From: Heloderma charlesbogerti
Taxonomy: Eukaryota; Chordata; Lepidosauria; Squamata; Helodermatidae
Assembly: GCA_026122225.1 (NCBI GenBank)
Contig: JANEZZ010001679.1
Span: 992,001 to 1,056,000 of the forward strand
Direction: 5' to 3'
DNA length: 64,000 nt
A model generated the notes under the pieces. That model saw only the letters and a list, made by a program, of their open reading frames with translations, made no database searches and was not told the DNA's origin. This document shows, piece by piece, positions 10,561 to 20,990 of this stretch. The translations under genes were made by a program, and so were the position numbers. How positions within the stretch are numbered: the stretch's first letter is position 1; each line of letters opens with the position of its first letter.

Positions 10561-12171
10561 GCTTGTTCTTTTCTGTAAGTATCCCATCTATGCAAATGGA
10601 GGCCTTAACAGGGCAATGTCCACACACTACAGGCATTTAAATAAGTATCCTGAGGCTACAACGATAGCCATTTCTGTCCAAATTAGAGGTAAACGAGGTT
10701 AAGAAGAAAAGTACAAAATGAAATGAAGGTCTAATTCACATCTTTCCTCCAGGTACCATTTTTGTTGTGGCAGTGTTTTGTAATCTGGGGAAATGTGATA
10801 CTTTCCTCCCTACTGACAACATATTTATTGCTATTCTCTTTGTCACGTGAGGTGTGGTTGTGGAAGTATGCTGAACATGGTTTCTAATAGAGATATGCTA
10901 CAGATTAGGATGAACTCCAAACCATGAGCAGAAGCAGGCAGGCAGCCTTGGTCCAGTTCGGTTGGGTCCTGAGTAGAAGTAGGATTCCCTCCAAAGCCAA
11001 TTGAACTGAATCCTGAGCTAGAATGAGGCTTTGCTTGCAACTTGTGCTTCAGATACTATCTGCACAAGCAGACTGTACGTCCCCAAACAGAGCCATCTGG
11101 TTTCATTTACCTAATGAAGGGGGGTGCAGAGGGAGGGGAGGTTAGGTAGGAGAACAGGGAGTAAATGTGGGTGAATGGCAGGTCCACCTTCTAATCCCAG
11201 GACACTTTACTAGAGACTCCAACCACTGTGCTTTGGGGGAGATCAAGGATGGGACCATGAAATGGACATTCTTCCAACACCACCAGGTTTCACTATGGGA
11301 AAAAAAAACCCTTAAACTGGGTTCCATTCATTATAACTTCCAAACTACTGCACCTGTCCTGACATTTTGCAGGTTTTTTGCATGAGGACACCTCTATGAC
11401 GTGTGCTATTGTTGTACAAATTGACCACACACACACACACACACACACACAGATGCACACACAGGCAAAACATGGGGAGAGGAAACAGGAAGTGAACCCT
11501 TCCACATGAACTGCTATACATATCCCTCCGAAACTTTGCTGTTTAGTACTTCCCTCTGTCTTGTGTAAGTTGCATGGGTTGCGTGCAACACTCTGCCCAC
11601 TGTTCGCAGGCCAGAATTTTTCTCTCTTTTTTTTTGCTCTGAAAATTACACAGATGAATACATACTGATGAATGCAAATCCTGTGCCCTCTTCATGGGTG
11701 TGAGTAATTTAAGTAAGATGTTGTGATTTTGGGGGAGATTTTAATGTTGTTGTTTTCCTTGGCACCATTTTTCCCCACCTTTTGTACATGCCGCTGCAGT
11801 CTTGTTTTATCAGGCAGGGACTGTGGAAATAAAGATTTTAGTAATTTTTGAGTATTTCTGATGTGTGTCCCTCTTGTTTACTGGTTTTTCAAATGAGTCC
11901 AGAAAGCCCCAAATAAGAAATGCATATTTATTATCATATTGTGTGAATTGCATTCCCATAACATCCTTCAGATTTTACTACAGATTTATTTCTGTAAATT
12001 TTGCAACTTTGTAAAGAAAAAGAAAAAAAGAGACCACGTGATCTTGGACTCTGTTGGACCCACTGGCACCACTCCACCATTCTGCTGCCCGGACTAAAGG
12101 AAATCCAAACCGATTTCAGTTTGTGGCAGATTTCTCTAACATCCCTACTTAGCAATACCTCTAGGCTGTTC
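10561..12171. other. Non-coding stretch with a CA microsatellite
   Basis: A (CA)n tract runs about 11425-11451. Near 12120-12147 the sequence ggcagatttctctaacatcc ends in cccta and looks like the right end of another TAGGGATG-type element whose left end I cannot place. No gene is visible. Confidence 0.45.
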
Positions 12172-13098
12172 TAGGGGTGGACGAAAGTCGCTTACCTGTC
12201 GTCGAAGGCCGTTCGCGGTGGGGGGGAGCGCTTCGCTGGTCCCCCCGCGAAGTTCAGGCCGGGGGGGGAGGCTTCCCGCCTCGCCCGGCCGAAATTCAGG
12301 CCGGGGGGGAGGCTTCCCGCCTCGCCCGGCCGAAATTCAGGCCGGGGAGGAGGCTTCCTGCCTCACCCGGCCGCGAACGCGGAAGTAAAAAAAAAAAAAG
12401 CCCCCTGATAGGCTACGTGACGATTCACGTAGCCTATCACGGCTAGATCTGCAAAGTCAGCCGTGATAGGCTACGTGAATCGTCACGTAGCCTATCCCGG
12501 GTGACTTAAAAAAAAAAAAAAAGCGCGTACGCGAATGGCGGCCCCCATAGGGAGCCGCCATTCGCGTTCCTTATTTAGTGGCTGTCGTCTACGTAAATGT
12601 TTACGTAGACTACGGCGAAAATAAGGGCAATGCAAATAGCGTTGCCCTTATTTTCGCCGTAGTCTACGTAAACATTTACGTAGACTACAGCCACCAAATA
12701 AGGAACGGGAATGGCGGCTCCCTATGGGGGCCGCCATTATCCGTACACACTTTTTTTTTTTTTAAGTCACCCGGGATAGGCTACGTGACGATTCACGTAG
12801 CCTATCACAGCTGACTTGACAAATCTAGCCGTGATAGGCTACGTGAATCGTCACGTAGCCTATCAGGGGACATGTTTGTTTTTTTTCTTTGATTGCAATG
12901 GCGGGGGCGGCAGCTCCCGCCCCGCTCAAACACCGGACGAACCGCCAGCCGGACCCGCCGCCGGGAGGGACATTCAGGGAAGGTAAGTCCCGTCCCGGGG
13001 GGGGCGGGGGTGTGTGGAGGATTTCTCACCGAAACTTGTGAGAACGCGTTGGCGCTCGGCCCCCCGAAGTTTCGGGGAGAAATTCTCCGCCATCCCTA
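12172..13098. mobile_element. Group A hAT-type element with palindromic core, 927 bp
   Basis: It begins taggggtggacgaaagtc and ends ccgccatcccta. From about 12400 to 12868 the sequence is one long inverted repeat, centred near 12633, made of smaller palindromes: ataggctacgtgacgattca with its inverse, a gcgaatggcggc module, and agtctacgtaaacatttacg-type modules. A GC-rich tandem repeat lies left of the core. Near 12980 is gaaggtaagtc, a good splice-donor match. Flanks ggctgttc and gcatgatt do not form a TSD, so the insertion has probably been rearranged or is old. A close relative is 47056-48029. Confidence 0.75.
12248..12375. repeat. GC-rich tandem repeat, about three units of ~42 bp
   Basis: The unit aaattcaggccggggggg plus aggcttcccgcctcgcccgg recurs head to tail inside the group A element. 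The same minisatellite is at 31935-32080 (four units) and 47135-47245 (three units). Confidence 0.7.
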
Positions 13099-13201
13099 GC
13101 ATGATTTTCAGAACAATGGTCTACCTAGGGGGATACACATGCCCTCTTTTGGAGACCTTGAAAACCACTGTGGCTATTATTCCAAACACAGCAGGCTTGA
13201 T

Positions 13202-13700
13202 TAGAGATGTTGTGGGAGTCCAAGAGTTGCAGGACTCCCCCCCCCACTTGGGGCTCCCGGACCCTGCTCACTCAGCCCCCACCACTTACCGGACCCATTC
13301 GCCAGGCACTCACAGAGTCCACAAGCACCTGGTGAACACTGCCCATCCCCTTACCAAGCTGCCATTTTGTGTAAAAATGGCAGCTTGGATTTCACCATAA
13401 AAGTAATGTTGCATAAATGCAGCTGTAAAGGAGCCATTTGCACAATATTACAGATGTAAATGGACCATCCTTAGGGCCACTATTTACACAACATCACTTT
13501 TGTGGAGAGAACATGAGCTGCCATTTTACGTAAAGTAATTTTGCATAAAAGTGGTGGCTTGCTAAGGGGGTGGGTGGCACTTATCAGGCACCCGCAAAGC
13601 TGTAAAGGGGCTTGTGCAGTGCAGCAAGTGGGTACGAGCCATGTCGGTGGCTCGGCGAGCACTCGGCAACCACGGATGGAGGTGAGTTTGTCCATCTGTA
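13202..13700. mobile_element. hAT-type element with aatggcagc hairpins (group E), 499 bp
   Basis: It starts tagagatgttg and ends tccatctgta, decayed forms of the TAGGGATG/CATCCCTA ends. A perfect 8-bp TSD, ggcttgat, lies at 13194-13201 and 13701-13708. It holds the inverted pair aagctgccattttgtgtaaa / aaatggcagctt and a second copy of that motif near 13510, so it is related in design to group A but uses different modules. Confidence 0.8.
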
Positions 13701-13988
13701 GGCTTGATCTCCTCGGAAGACGCAACCATCTCTGCAAGTGCTATCCACTTCTGCCAAGGAATTAAAAAAAGTTATAGGAAGTTCCCCTTAAAAAAAAAAA
13801 AATCAAAATAGAAAGATGCTTAGCGCAAAGATTCCTGCACCCATTTTTCTGGCATTGGGGAGCTGTTCTCCCCTCCTTCATGCTGCTCTCCCGGCAAGTA
13901 TCATCCAATTTTGATCAAACAAAAAACATTATGGTCATGCTGGATTTCCCATGCTAGTCAATGGGAAACGCGGAGCCTTGGGTCTTTG

Positions 13989-14448
13989 TAGGGATGGTGC
14001 AGGTGCCCGTTTTGGTTCTCAAATCTCTCAGACTGCTGGCACCTGCACCCTCGAGCTGCATCCCCCAAGCTTGGTGGCCCTCCTGGCTGCAGTCAAGCCC
14101 CCCACCCCACCCCTGCTCAGTGCTCAGTGAGCAGCCCGCAACTTACCCGGGCCTGTCCGTGTCCGTCTATGTGCCCACATAGGCTTATATGCAAAAAGCA
14201 CTGTGAATCGCCCATAGACTCTAGTTTCACAGTGCTATTTTGCATATAAGTCTATGGGAAGCACTGCTGATTGCCATGCTTTTAAAAAACATGGCAATCA
14301 GGATAATGATGAACAGTCCCAGGTAAGTTGCGGGCTGCTCATGGAGCATGGAAGGGGGGCTCAACTGCAGCTCAGAGGGCCAGCGAGTGGGGGGAGAGCT
14401 CGGAGGGTGCCCAGAGAACCTGAGCAGGGATGTGTTCTCACATCCCTA
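13989..14448. mobile_element. Group C hAT-type element, TSD not found
   Basis: Begins tagggatggtgcaggtgccc and ends cacatcccta. The interior includes the inverted pair catataggcttatatgcaaa / tttgcatataagtctatg. Flanks ggtctttg and gttgagct do not match, so one end may belong to a different copy. Confidence 0.5.
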
Positions 14449-14900
14449 GTTGAGCTCAGCTTGGGGTGGGTACTGAGTTGAAGCCAACTGACTCTGATCC
14501 AGTCTAGACAGAAGTAGGCCATTTTCTGAAGTGCTGACTTGGGATCCAAGTCACCTCAGGGGCCTGGTGGACATCTGTTGCTCCTAAGTTAAGCAGTTGT
14601 GTGTGTTTTTAGAAGTTGTTGCTGGAGGTTTTGAACTGATCCACTCCACTGAAGGACATACCCTGTAACCTATTGCTGTCAATACTGCCCACACAGGCAA
14701 TATTTTTGTGTGCAAAAAGGCAGGAGGGGGCTCTATCTCTTATTTATATATCTCATTTATATGCTGCTCTATAACAAACAATTCTCAGGGCAGCTCACAC
14801 AAGCCACTTTTTGATTCAGGGGCCAGTGTTGGAATTTTGTGCACAAGAAGGGGAGCATCTTCTTTACAAGCCAAGAGTCCCACAGGTGTTGAATTGGTCT
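14449..14900. other. Non-coding stretch, no recognised feature
   Basis: No repeat boundary or gene could be supported here. Confidence 0.35.
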
Positions 14901-15260
14901 ATGGGCATATTATTTATTTATCTTTTATTTAATGCTATCTATGAATCACTTTTGTCAAGAGACATTTCTAAGCAATATACAAAACAATGTATATCATTAC
15001 TTTATACCTTTCTGGGAATGCTTGCTGGAACAAGTACATTCTTGGTAGAGACCAAAAACCCAGAAGGGTTGGCACCTCTCTAATTTGTAGTGGCAGTGAG
15101 TTCCAGGGAGTGGGCTTTAAGATACTAAAGGACATATTCTGAGCCAACACGTACCGAAACTTTAGGCACCACCAAGAGGGTATCTCCAGATGAACATAGC
15201 AACTAACAGGCAGGTTGGAGGTCAGGCAATGTCTTAAGTTCTTAGATTACAGAAGACCTT
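14901..15260 (-). repeat. LINE-tail-like repeat, minus orientation
   Basis: An atttatttatcttttattta head is followed by ggcacctctctaatttgtag, gtgagttccagggagtgggc and gagccaacacgtacc. The oligo-T head followed by a cacctctct/gagttcca body is shared with the other tails in the window. Probably a LINE 3' region in reverse. Confidence 0.4.
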
Positions 15261-16352
15261 GAAAAGTGGAAATGCAGTAAGAATAGATGAGGTCAGAGGC
15301 TAGATAACATGATGACTGAAGTAACCTGATCATATCCTTGTGAGAATGTCAGAGATGAGGTACTCAGGAACCTAATCAGAGAAGAATGCAGTTATAAAAG
15401 GTGTAAGGAAAAACCAGGGAGATGTTTTAATCATGGCTTTTGGGGGCCAACCCCAGGCTTGGAGTAGAGGAGAAAGCAATGGGTCAACTGTGCTTCTAGA
15501 TCTTACCCCAGATCAAAAATGGTCTCTCAAAAATACTGGTGTAGCACAGCTATGTCATACATGGGTCCAAAGAAGAAGTATGAACACAGCATTTCCAAAA
15601 GTGATTCCCTCTTTCGGGTTGGTAGGAGCTGTTGTCTCAGCATAACAATCATAGATATGGACCATGAGAGAGAGAGAGAGGAGAGTTGGCGGGGGGGGGG
15701 AGCTCTATTTCCAGCATTGTAGTAAAACTTCAAAATAAGCATATAGCAAGATGACTTTAAAACACTAATTGGAGAGGCATCTGAGCCAAATAATGGTGGG
15801 GAGGGGAGGGAAAGTTAAGCACTTTCATTGACTTCAAAAGGGAATAATCTTGATGGCAAATCGTCTTTACCAACATCTGTGACTACAGCTGACACTGACT
15901 GATTTTAGCAAACATAGAAAGTATTCCTAGATTGGTGTCATTTTGTAAGTGTCATCGCATGACATCACCATGGGGAGTTGTCATCTTTTTTCATTGACAG
16001 ATACAAGGTTGTAATTAGAAATGAGTGACAAGGTGCTTTTCCTCTGTGATGAGAGAAGAATTATTTTTATGTCAAAATATCTCACCTCAGGAATAATTTT
16101 TCCTTCGATGCCTTTCTTGTCCTGGACACATTTTGCATAAGAAAGGGGAAAGGAAAATTGAAAATGGTTGCCTAGTGACAATATATAAAAAGAGAACATG
16201 CTCTGTATTTTGGCGATAATAAAATGTTTGAAGGCTATCATATTGTGAAGTTGACAGACATCCGTTTCTGGGAAAGCTTAATGTGTTTCCTATTTGGAGG
16301 GGGTGTGGGAACCCTGTCATTTTTTTCAAGGGAGAACACCCAGATGGTTTTT
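15261..16352. other. Non-coding stretch, possible conserved non-coding segment
   Basis: From about 15960 to 16260 the sequence is AT-balanced, unlike any repeat in the window, and includes ttttgcataag, tgacaatatataaaa and ggcgataataaaatg. This is a candidate for conserved non-coding DNA only by its look. The rest shows nothing notable. Confidence 0.3.
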
Positions 16353-16383
16353 TAATAAATAAATAAATAAATAAATAAATAAA
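16353..16383. repeat. AAAT microsatellite
   Basis: Uninterrupted aaat units within 16353-16383. Confidence 0.95.
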
Positions 16384-16585
16384 GTTTTAAAAAAGGATTT
16401 ACCTACTGCATGCTTTATAACAGGAGGAGGAGGAATGTAATATTTAAGTAGTATGAGAGGATAACACCAAAAGACTGATATAACAACAAAGAAGGAAAGT
16501 TCCAAAAAAGTGGAAATGAAAGTCATTAATGAAAGTATCCCAATGCATTTTGAATGAGCTGTTCTTAAGAGAACTGACTGTATTT

Positions 16586-16722
16586 AAAGCAGCCTTCCCC
16601 AACTTGGTGCACTCCATATATTTTGGACTACAACTCCCATCATCCCTGAGCATTGGCCATGCTGGCTGGGGCTTATGTATGTTGACATCAAAATATCTGG
16701 AGGGTTGAGGAGGGCTGCTTAA
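16586..16722. mobile_element. Hairpin MITE, cagccttccccaac type
   Basis: gcagccttccccaacttggt opens the element, tggactacaactcccatcat fills the left arm, and atctggagggttgagg followed by gggctgc closes it, so the ends are near-inverse copies. Non-coding. Confidence 0.65.
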
Positions 16723-17252
16723 AAGAGATTACTTTTAAAAAAATTCCAACAGCAAGTGATGGATGTGATCAGCCTTGTGCTTGCCCCCAAAGGGAACTGG
16801 GTCTTTCAAGCATTCCACAGAATAGACTTCCCACCTGGGATTGTGGGTGGGGGTTGTAGTTCAATCCTCATGATCCCTGGAGGGAGGAAAGACACTGCTA
16901 GTATTGCTATGCTGGCAATGTCTTCTTCACTGTCCAAAGAGTCAGAAGGGAGGAGAAGCCTGGTGGAGCTGCTGCTTCCTGCTACCCAGTTGTGGCCCCT
17001 CAAGATGAGTCCCCACCCCCAGGGAACAAGGTAGCAAGCAATGGAGAGGGTTGTGGGCACAACTGAGGCAGGGTTCCACTCCAAGTGGGGTGCATCTGCC
17101 TCAATTCTACTTGCAAGTATTTCAGCAGGAGCGTTCACCCAGGGACATCATCAAAGGTCGGCATGTCATGGCACTTACTGAGCCCACACCCCGGAAGAAG
17201 CCCACTGACAAGATCCATCTGGAGTTGCCCCTCCTCCTTGCCATTGCCACCT
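16723..17252. other. Non-coding stretch, no recognised feature
   Basis: Frames on both strands at 16756-17138 show no domain. The sequence is C+G rich and non-repetitive within the window. Confidence 0.35.
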
Positions 17253-17260
17253 GCTTTTTC

Positions 17261-17632
17261 TAGGGATGCGCAAATCAGTACAACTTGAGCTCACTGGAAT
17301 TGTCCAAATTCCTCAAAGCATGTTGTGACTCAAGTCCAGATCAGCTTCATTTTTCTTCTTTTTGGTACACATCAAAAGGTACACATCAGTTGTGCACATC
17401 TTTGAAATGTATGCATTCTCCTTCCGACAATTAAAGCGTATTTGTGCGTGTTTTTCGAAACGATGCATGCCATCGTAGGCAATTGTTTTGTTCTGTGAAT
17501 CACATTGCAAGCTCGGAAATGTACGGACTTCAACTACAGATTGCATCTGAGTCCATATTCAGTCTGGAAGTTGTGACCTTGGTAAATCCTGATCAGAAAC
17601 AAAGTTCTGTTCAAACTTCTCATCCATCCCTA
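17261..17632. mobile_element. Group D hAT-type MITE, 372 bp
   Basis: Begins tagggatgcgcaaatcag and ends catccatcccta. Flanks gctttttc (17253-17260) and gcttgttc (17633-17640) match at 7/8 positions. The interior is AT-rich with tacacat/tgtgcac steps. No coding capacity. Confidence 0.75.
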
Positions 17633-17640
17633 GCTTGTTC

Positions 17641-18627
17641 CCCTGTTTCTTGATCTGGTTGGTCCAGACAATGGTGGTGGTGAAAAGGAGGAGCAGAAGT
17701 TGCCACTGCTTGTTTGTTGACTCTCTTTCCTTTCAGGTCAAGAGGGCCATTGTGGGGAAATCTGTCCCTTCGGGGGTTCACCAGATTTTCCTGGAGCCCC
17801 GAACACAGCTTGTAGTTGTGAGCCAAGCCATGGACCTTTCCCCCTGAAATCCAGGAATTTTCCCTGATTTTTATTTTTTTTTTGTTAAAAGTTCCCATTT
17901 AAAATTGTGAGTTGGGTGACATTTGCACAAATTAAGGGAAATTATGGCCAAATTTCATGTAAATGGCTATTTGGGGGGAGGAGGCCTGATTGCCTGATTT
18001 TGTGGGCAATTAACTAGCTTTTCCTCCTAACTATAATGACCACACAGATATGAAAATAAATTCTTATCATTTTTAAACGACATTCTGTTCCAGAAAAATT
18101 TAGTGGAGAGCAGATAAACATACTCCACTTTGCCCAAACTGCAGAGTGGACTGATTTAATTGTTTATTTTAAGTGTATTGTATTGTTACTGTAATTGAAA
18201 ATGTTTTTAATGGTGTTTTTAAATGTATTTTTAATATTTATATGTGAACTGCTTAGAGATTTTTTTATATTAAGCTGTATAATAATAATATAATAATAAT
18301 AATAATAATAGTGTTAATAATAGTAATTGTTTAATAGTAAGGCTGGCTTAACACATCACAGAGGGCAAGCAAGCCTGAGACCAGGAGACCAAGCCACTTT
18401 CCTTACTTCCAAGCAAGCAAGTAGCAGCGATTGTGAGAAAGAACAGGAGTAATAGCAGCTGGTGGCAATGGTGATGAGAACGTAGACTCACTGAGTGAGG
18501 GGGCCCGTTGAGGTCTCCCCCCTCAGTGAGTCTTGCCCAAAGGCCCACAAAAACCTGGAGGTGGCCCTGAAAACACCCCTGCTGAACTTCTTGCAACCTT
18601 ACACTATCATGTAAATTAGGGGATGGG
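17641..18627. other. Non-coding stretch with an AAT microsatellite
   Basis: Contains an (AAT)n tract about 18280-18311. No other feature is supportable. Confidence 0.4.
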
Positions 18628-19060
18628 TAGGGATGGTGGAGAATTCCGCCACGGACTCCAATGAGGCTGGATTCTTTAGAATCTGGCCTCCTTAAGTCCG
18701 TGGTGGAACGGACCCCTTACCTCTGCCACTCCACGAAGTTCAACGTGGACAGACCCTACCTGCTGCCGGCTGAGTCCAGGTCCATCTGCTGAGTCCACAG
18801 CCAGTCTGCGGATGCAAATGGCATCTGGCGTAGCGGACACCATTCGCGTCCATGCTGTGTTCGTGATAGGCAAGGCTACATAAAGATTTACGGCAGACCG
18901 GCAGGCGACGGAAGTCCGGCTGCGGACGGGCCGGGCCAGTGGCTCCGCAGACTTGCCCATGAGCGGAGCGATCCAGGGAGGATTCTGGGGGGGAGGGACA
19001 GATCGCCTCCCCCCCTGCAGACCTCTGGGTGGAACACTGAGTGGGGTTCATACAACCCTA
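18628..19060. mobile_element. Group A-related hAT-type element, 433 bp
   Basis: Starts tagggatggtggagaattcc and ends ttcatacaaccctag-like (ending at the a of ccta). It is bounded by a perfect 8-bp TSD, gggatggg, at 18620-18627 and 19061-19068. It carries one degraded gataggc...ctacataaa module and the ggactccaatgaggctgg motif shared with 36476-36939 and 57160-57662, a small subset without the large palindromic core. Confidence 0.85.
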
Positions 19061-19078
19061 GGGATGGGATTTCATTTG

Positions 19079-19291
19079 TGGAGGCTGGTGGCTCCAATTA
19101 TGGTAGGACTGTGAATCCATTCTGAGTTTCAGTCAGGACCAGCCAGAACTCTAAAGGAGCTATCCAAGGTGCTGACCCTCAATCCCAAACTAGGTTCAGC
19201 ACTGTGGATAGTTCCTTTAGAGTTCTGGTTGTTCTGACTGAAACTGAGAATGGAATCACAACCCCACTCAAATCAGAGCCAACAGCCTCTG
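19079..19291. mobile_element. Hairpin MITE with tggaggctggtgg ends, long form
   Basis: Opens tggaggctggtggctcc and closes agccaacagcctctg. An inner pair, ccagaactctaaaggagcta and tagttcctttagagttctgg, forms a further stem. It is a longer relative of 3455-3600. Confidence 0.65.
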
Positions 19292-19912
19292 CTGGATTTA
19301 ATCATTCTTTAATGGAATGCCCCAATCCAGCAAGAAAGATCTGGATCCATAAGCAACCTTCTAGATGTGAATCTGAGTGCAATTTTCATCGGCATTGCAA
19401 TTGACGCCAGTCGGAGTCCTACTGAACTGGCTCCAGGCATATGTTGATGCAAGTGGAGATGCACAACTATATTAAGAGTTACCACATGATTTATACCCAG
19501 CTACCCAACTACTTGCCAGTGATGACAACTGGAAGGAGAGCAAATACTTAAAGGTTTTAATCTACTCTGTTGTATAGGTTAAAACTACAAATCACTTGAA
19601 CTAGCTTTATCTCTGTGTTTGTTCATTTAAGGAACAGTGGCCTTGGATTGGTACCCAGCATTGTTGCTTCCATTTACCATTTTTATCCATAACTGACTTG
19701 ACTAACAAGGTTGTTGACTCAAAAGATTGGGCTGCAGAATATGAAAGCTACAGCACTGTTCTTCTAAATCTCAGAGTCCTTGAACTGAATTCTCATAGGT
19801 ATAAACACATTTGAATATTTGAAAAGACAACCTTCTATTTGACATGGAAAACATTGGCAGGGTGGCTGATAACACCTGATGGTTCTATGATAGTGGGAAG
19901 GGTTCTATGATT
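19292..19912. other. Non-coding stretch, no recognised feature
   Basis: No element ends, frames or RNA-like structures could be supported. Confidence 0.4.
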
Positions 19913-19920
19913 GGTTAAGG

Positions 19921-20070
19921 CAGGGGTGGGCAGACATAGATCTCCATTTGTTTGAGACTTCATTTCCCAGTGTTCCTGGCCATTGACCAGGAATGCTGAC
20001 CATTTTCTGGTAGGGGCTTCTGGGAGTTGAAGTCCAAATGAACAGGACATCTACCCTCTGCCCACCCCAG
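19921..20070. mobile_element. hAT-type MITE with caggggtgggcaga ends, 150 bp
   Basis: caggggtgggcaga at the left is inverted as tctgcccaccccag at the right. Flanks ggttaagg (19913-19920) and ggttaatg (20071-20078) match at 7/8. The CAGGGGTGG terminus is a classic hAT type and distinct from the TAGGGATG group. Confidence 0.8.
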
Positions 20071-20359
20071 GGTTAATGCATGCATATGTTAGAGATCAGC
20101 AACTTGAGCCCCAGAGCCGAACATGCCCCTTTTCCACAAATTACCAAGCCAGATGCAAGAGAGGTATGTAAAAGGAGTTATGGTTATGCCAGCAGGACAT
20201 TAGAAATTTACATTGGGGGATAGTCCTCAGGCCAACCACACTCCTGTTCCTCCTTAAATTAGATCTTTTTTTAAATCTAGTTGAAAAGAAAATCCAATGC
20301 TGTAAAGAACAATATTGTTTAGGAACCTGGAATGTAAGATCAATGAATCAAGGTAAGCT

Positions 20360-20979
20360 TGTTGTTGTTGTTCAGTCGTTCAGTCGTGTCCAACTCTTCG
20401 TGACCCCATGGACCATAGCACGCCAGGCCTTCCTGTCCTGCGCACTGTCCCGGAGTGTGCTCAGGTTCATATTCATTGCATCGGTGATGCTATCTAGCCA
20501 TCTCATCCTCTGCCGTCCCCTTCTCCTTTTGCCTTCAGTCTTTCCCAGCATCAGGGTCTTTTCCAGAGAGTTTTCTCTTCGCATTAGGTGGCCAAAATAT
20601 TGGAGCTTCAGCTTCAGTATCTGTCCTTCCAATGAGCACTCAGGGTTGATTTCCTTTAGGATGGACTGATTTGATCTCCTTGCAGTCCAGGGGACTCACA
20701 AGAGCCTTCTCCAGCACCACAGTTCGAAAGCATCAATTCTTCGGCGCTCAGCCTTCCTTATAGTCCAGCTCTCACAGCCATACATTACTACTGGGAAAAC
20801 CATAGCTTTGATTAGATGGACCTTTGTCGGCAAGGTGATGTCTCTGCTTCTTACTATGCTGTCTAGGTTTGTCATAGTAAGCTGGAGGTGGTCAAACCAC
20901 TTCCACCTGGAGGTGGTCACCTGGAGGTCACACTTGACCACCTGGAGGTGGTCAAAACGTTTGACCACCTCCAGCTTGC
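20360..20979 (-). mobile_element. Inverted BovB 3' fragment inserted in BovB copy A, with scar
   Basis: 20360-20876 reads as the last ~520 bases of BovB in reverse, starting with the gttgttgttcagtcgt tail complement. Both sides carry an 11-bp TSD, caaggtaagct (20349-20359 and 20980-20990). Between 20877 and 20979 is non-BovB-order filler made of repeated direct and one inverted copy of the local target text (ctggaggtggtcaaa). This looks like a template-switching scar at the 5' junction of the insertion. Confidence 0.85.
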
Positions 20980-20990
20980 CAAGGTAAGCT

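Noticed and set aside
12177..12814. Frames rich in GYVTIHVAYH / YVNIYVDY-like text on both strands
   Set aside because: They come from translating self-complementary hairpin modules, which give nearly the same peptide on either strand. There is no start context or conserved protein, and the same text recurs in every group A copy.
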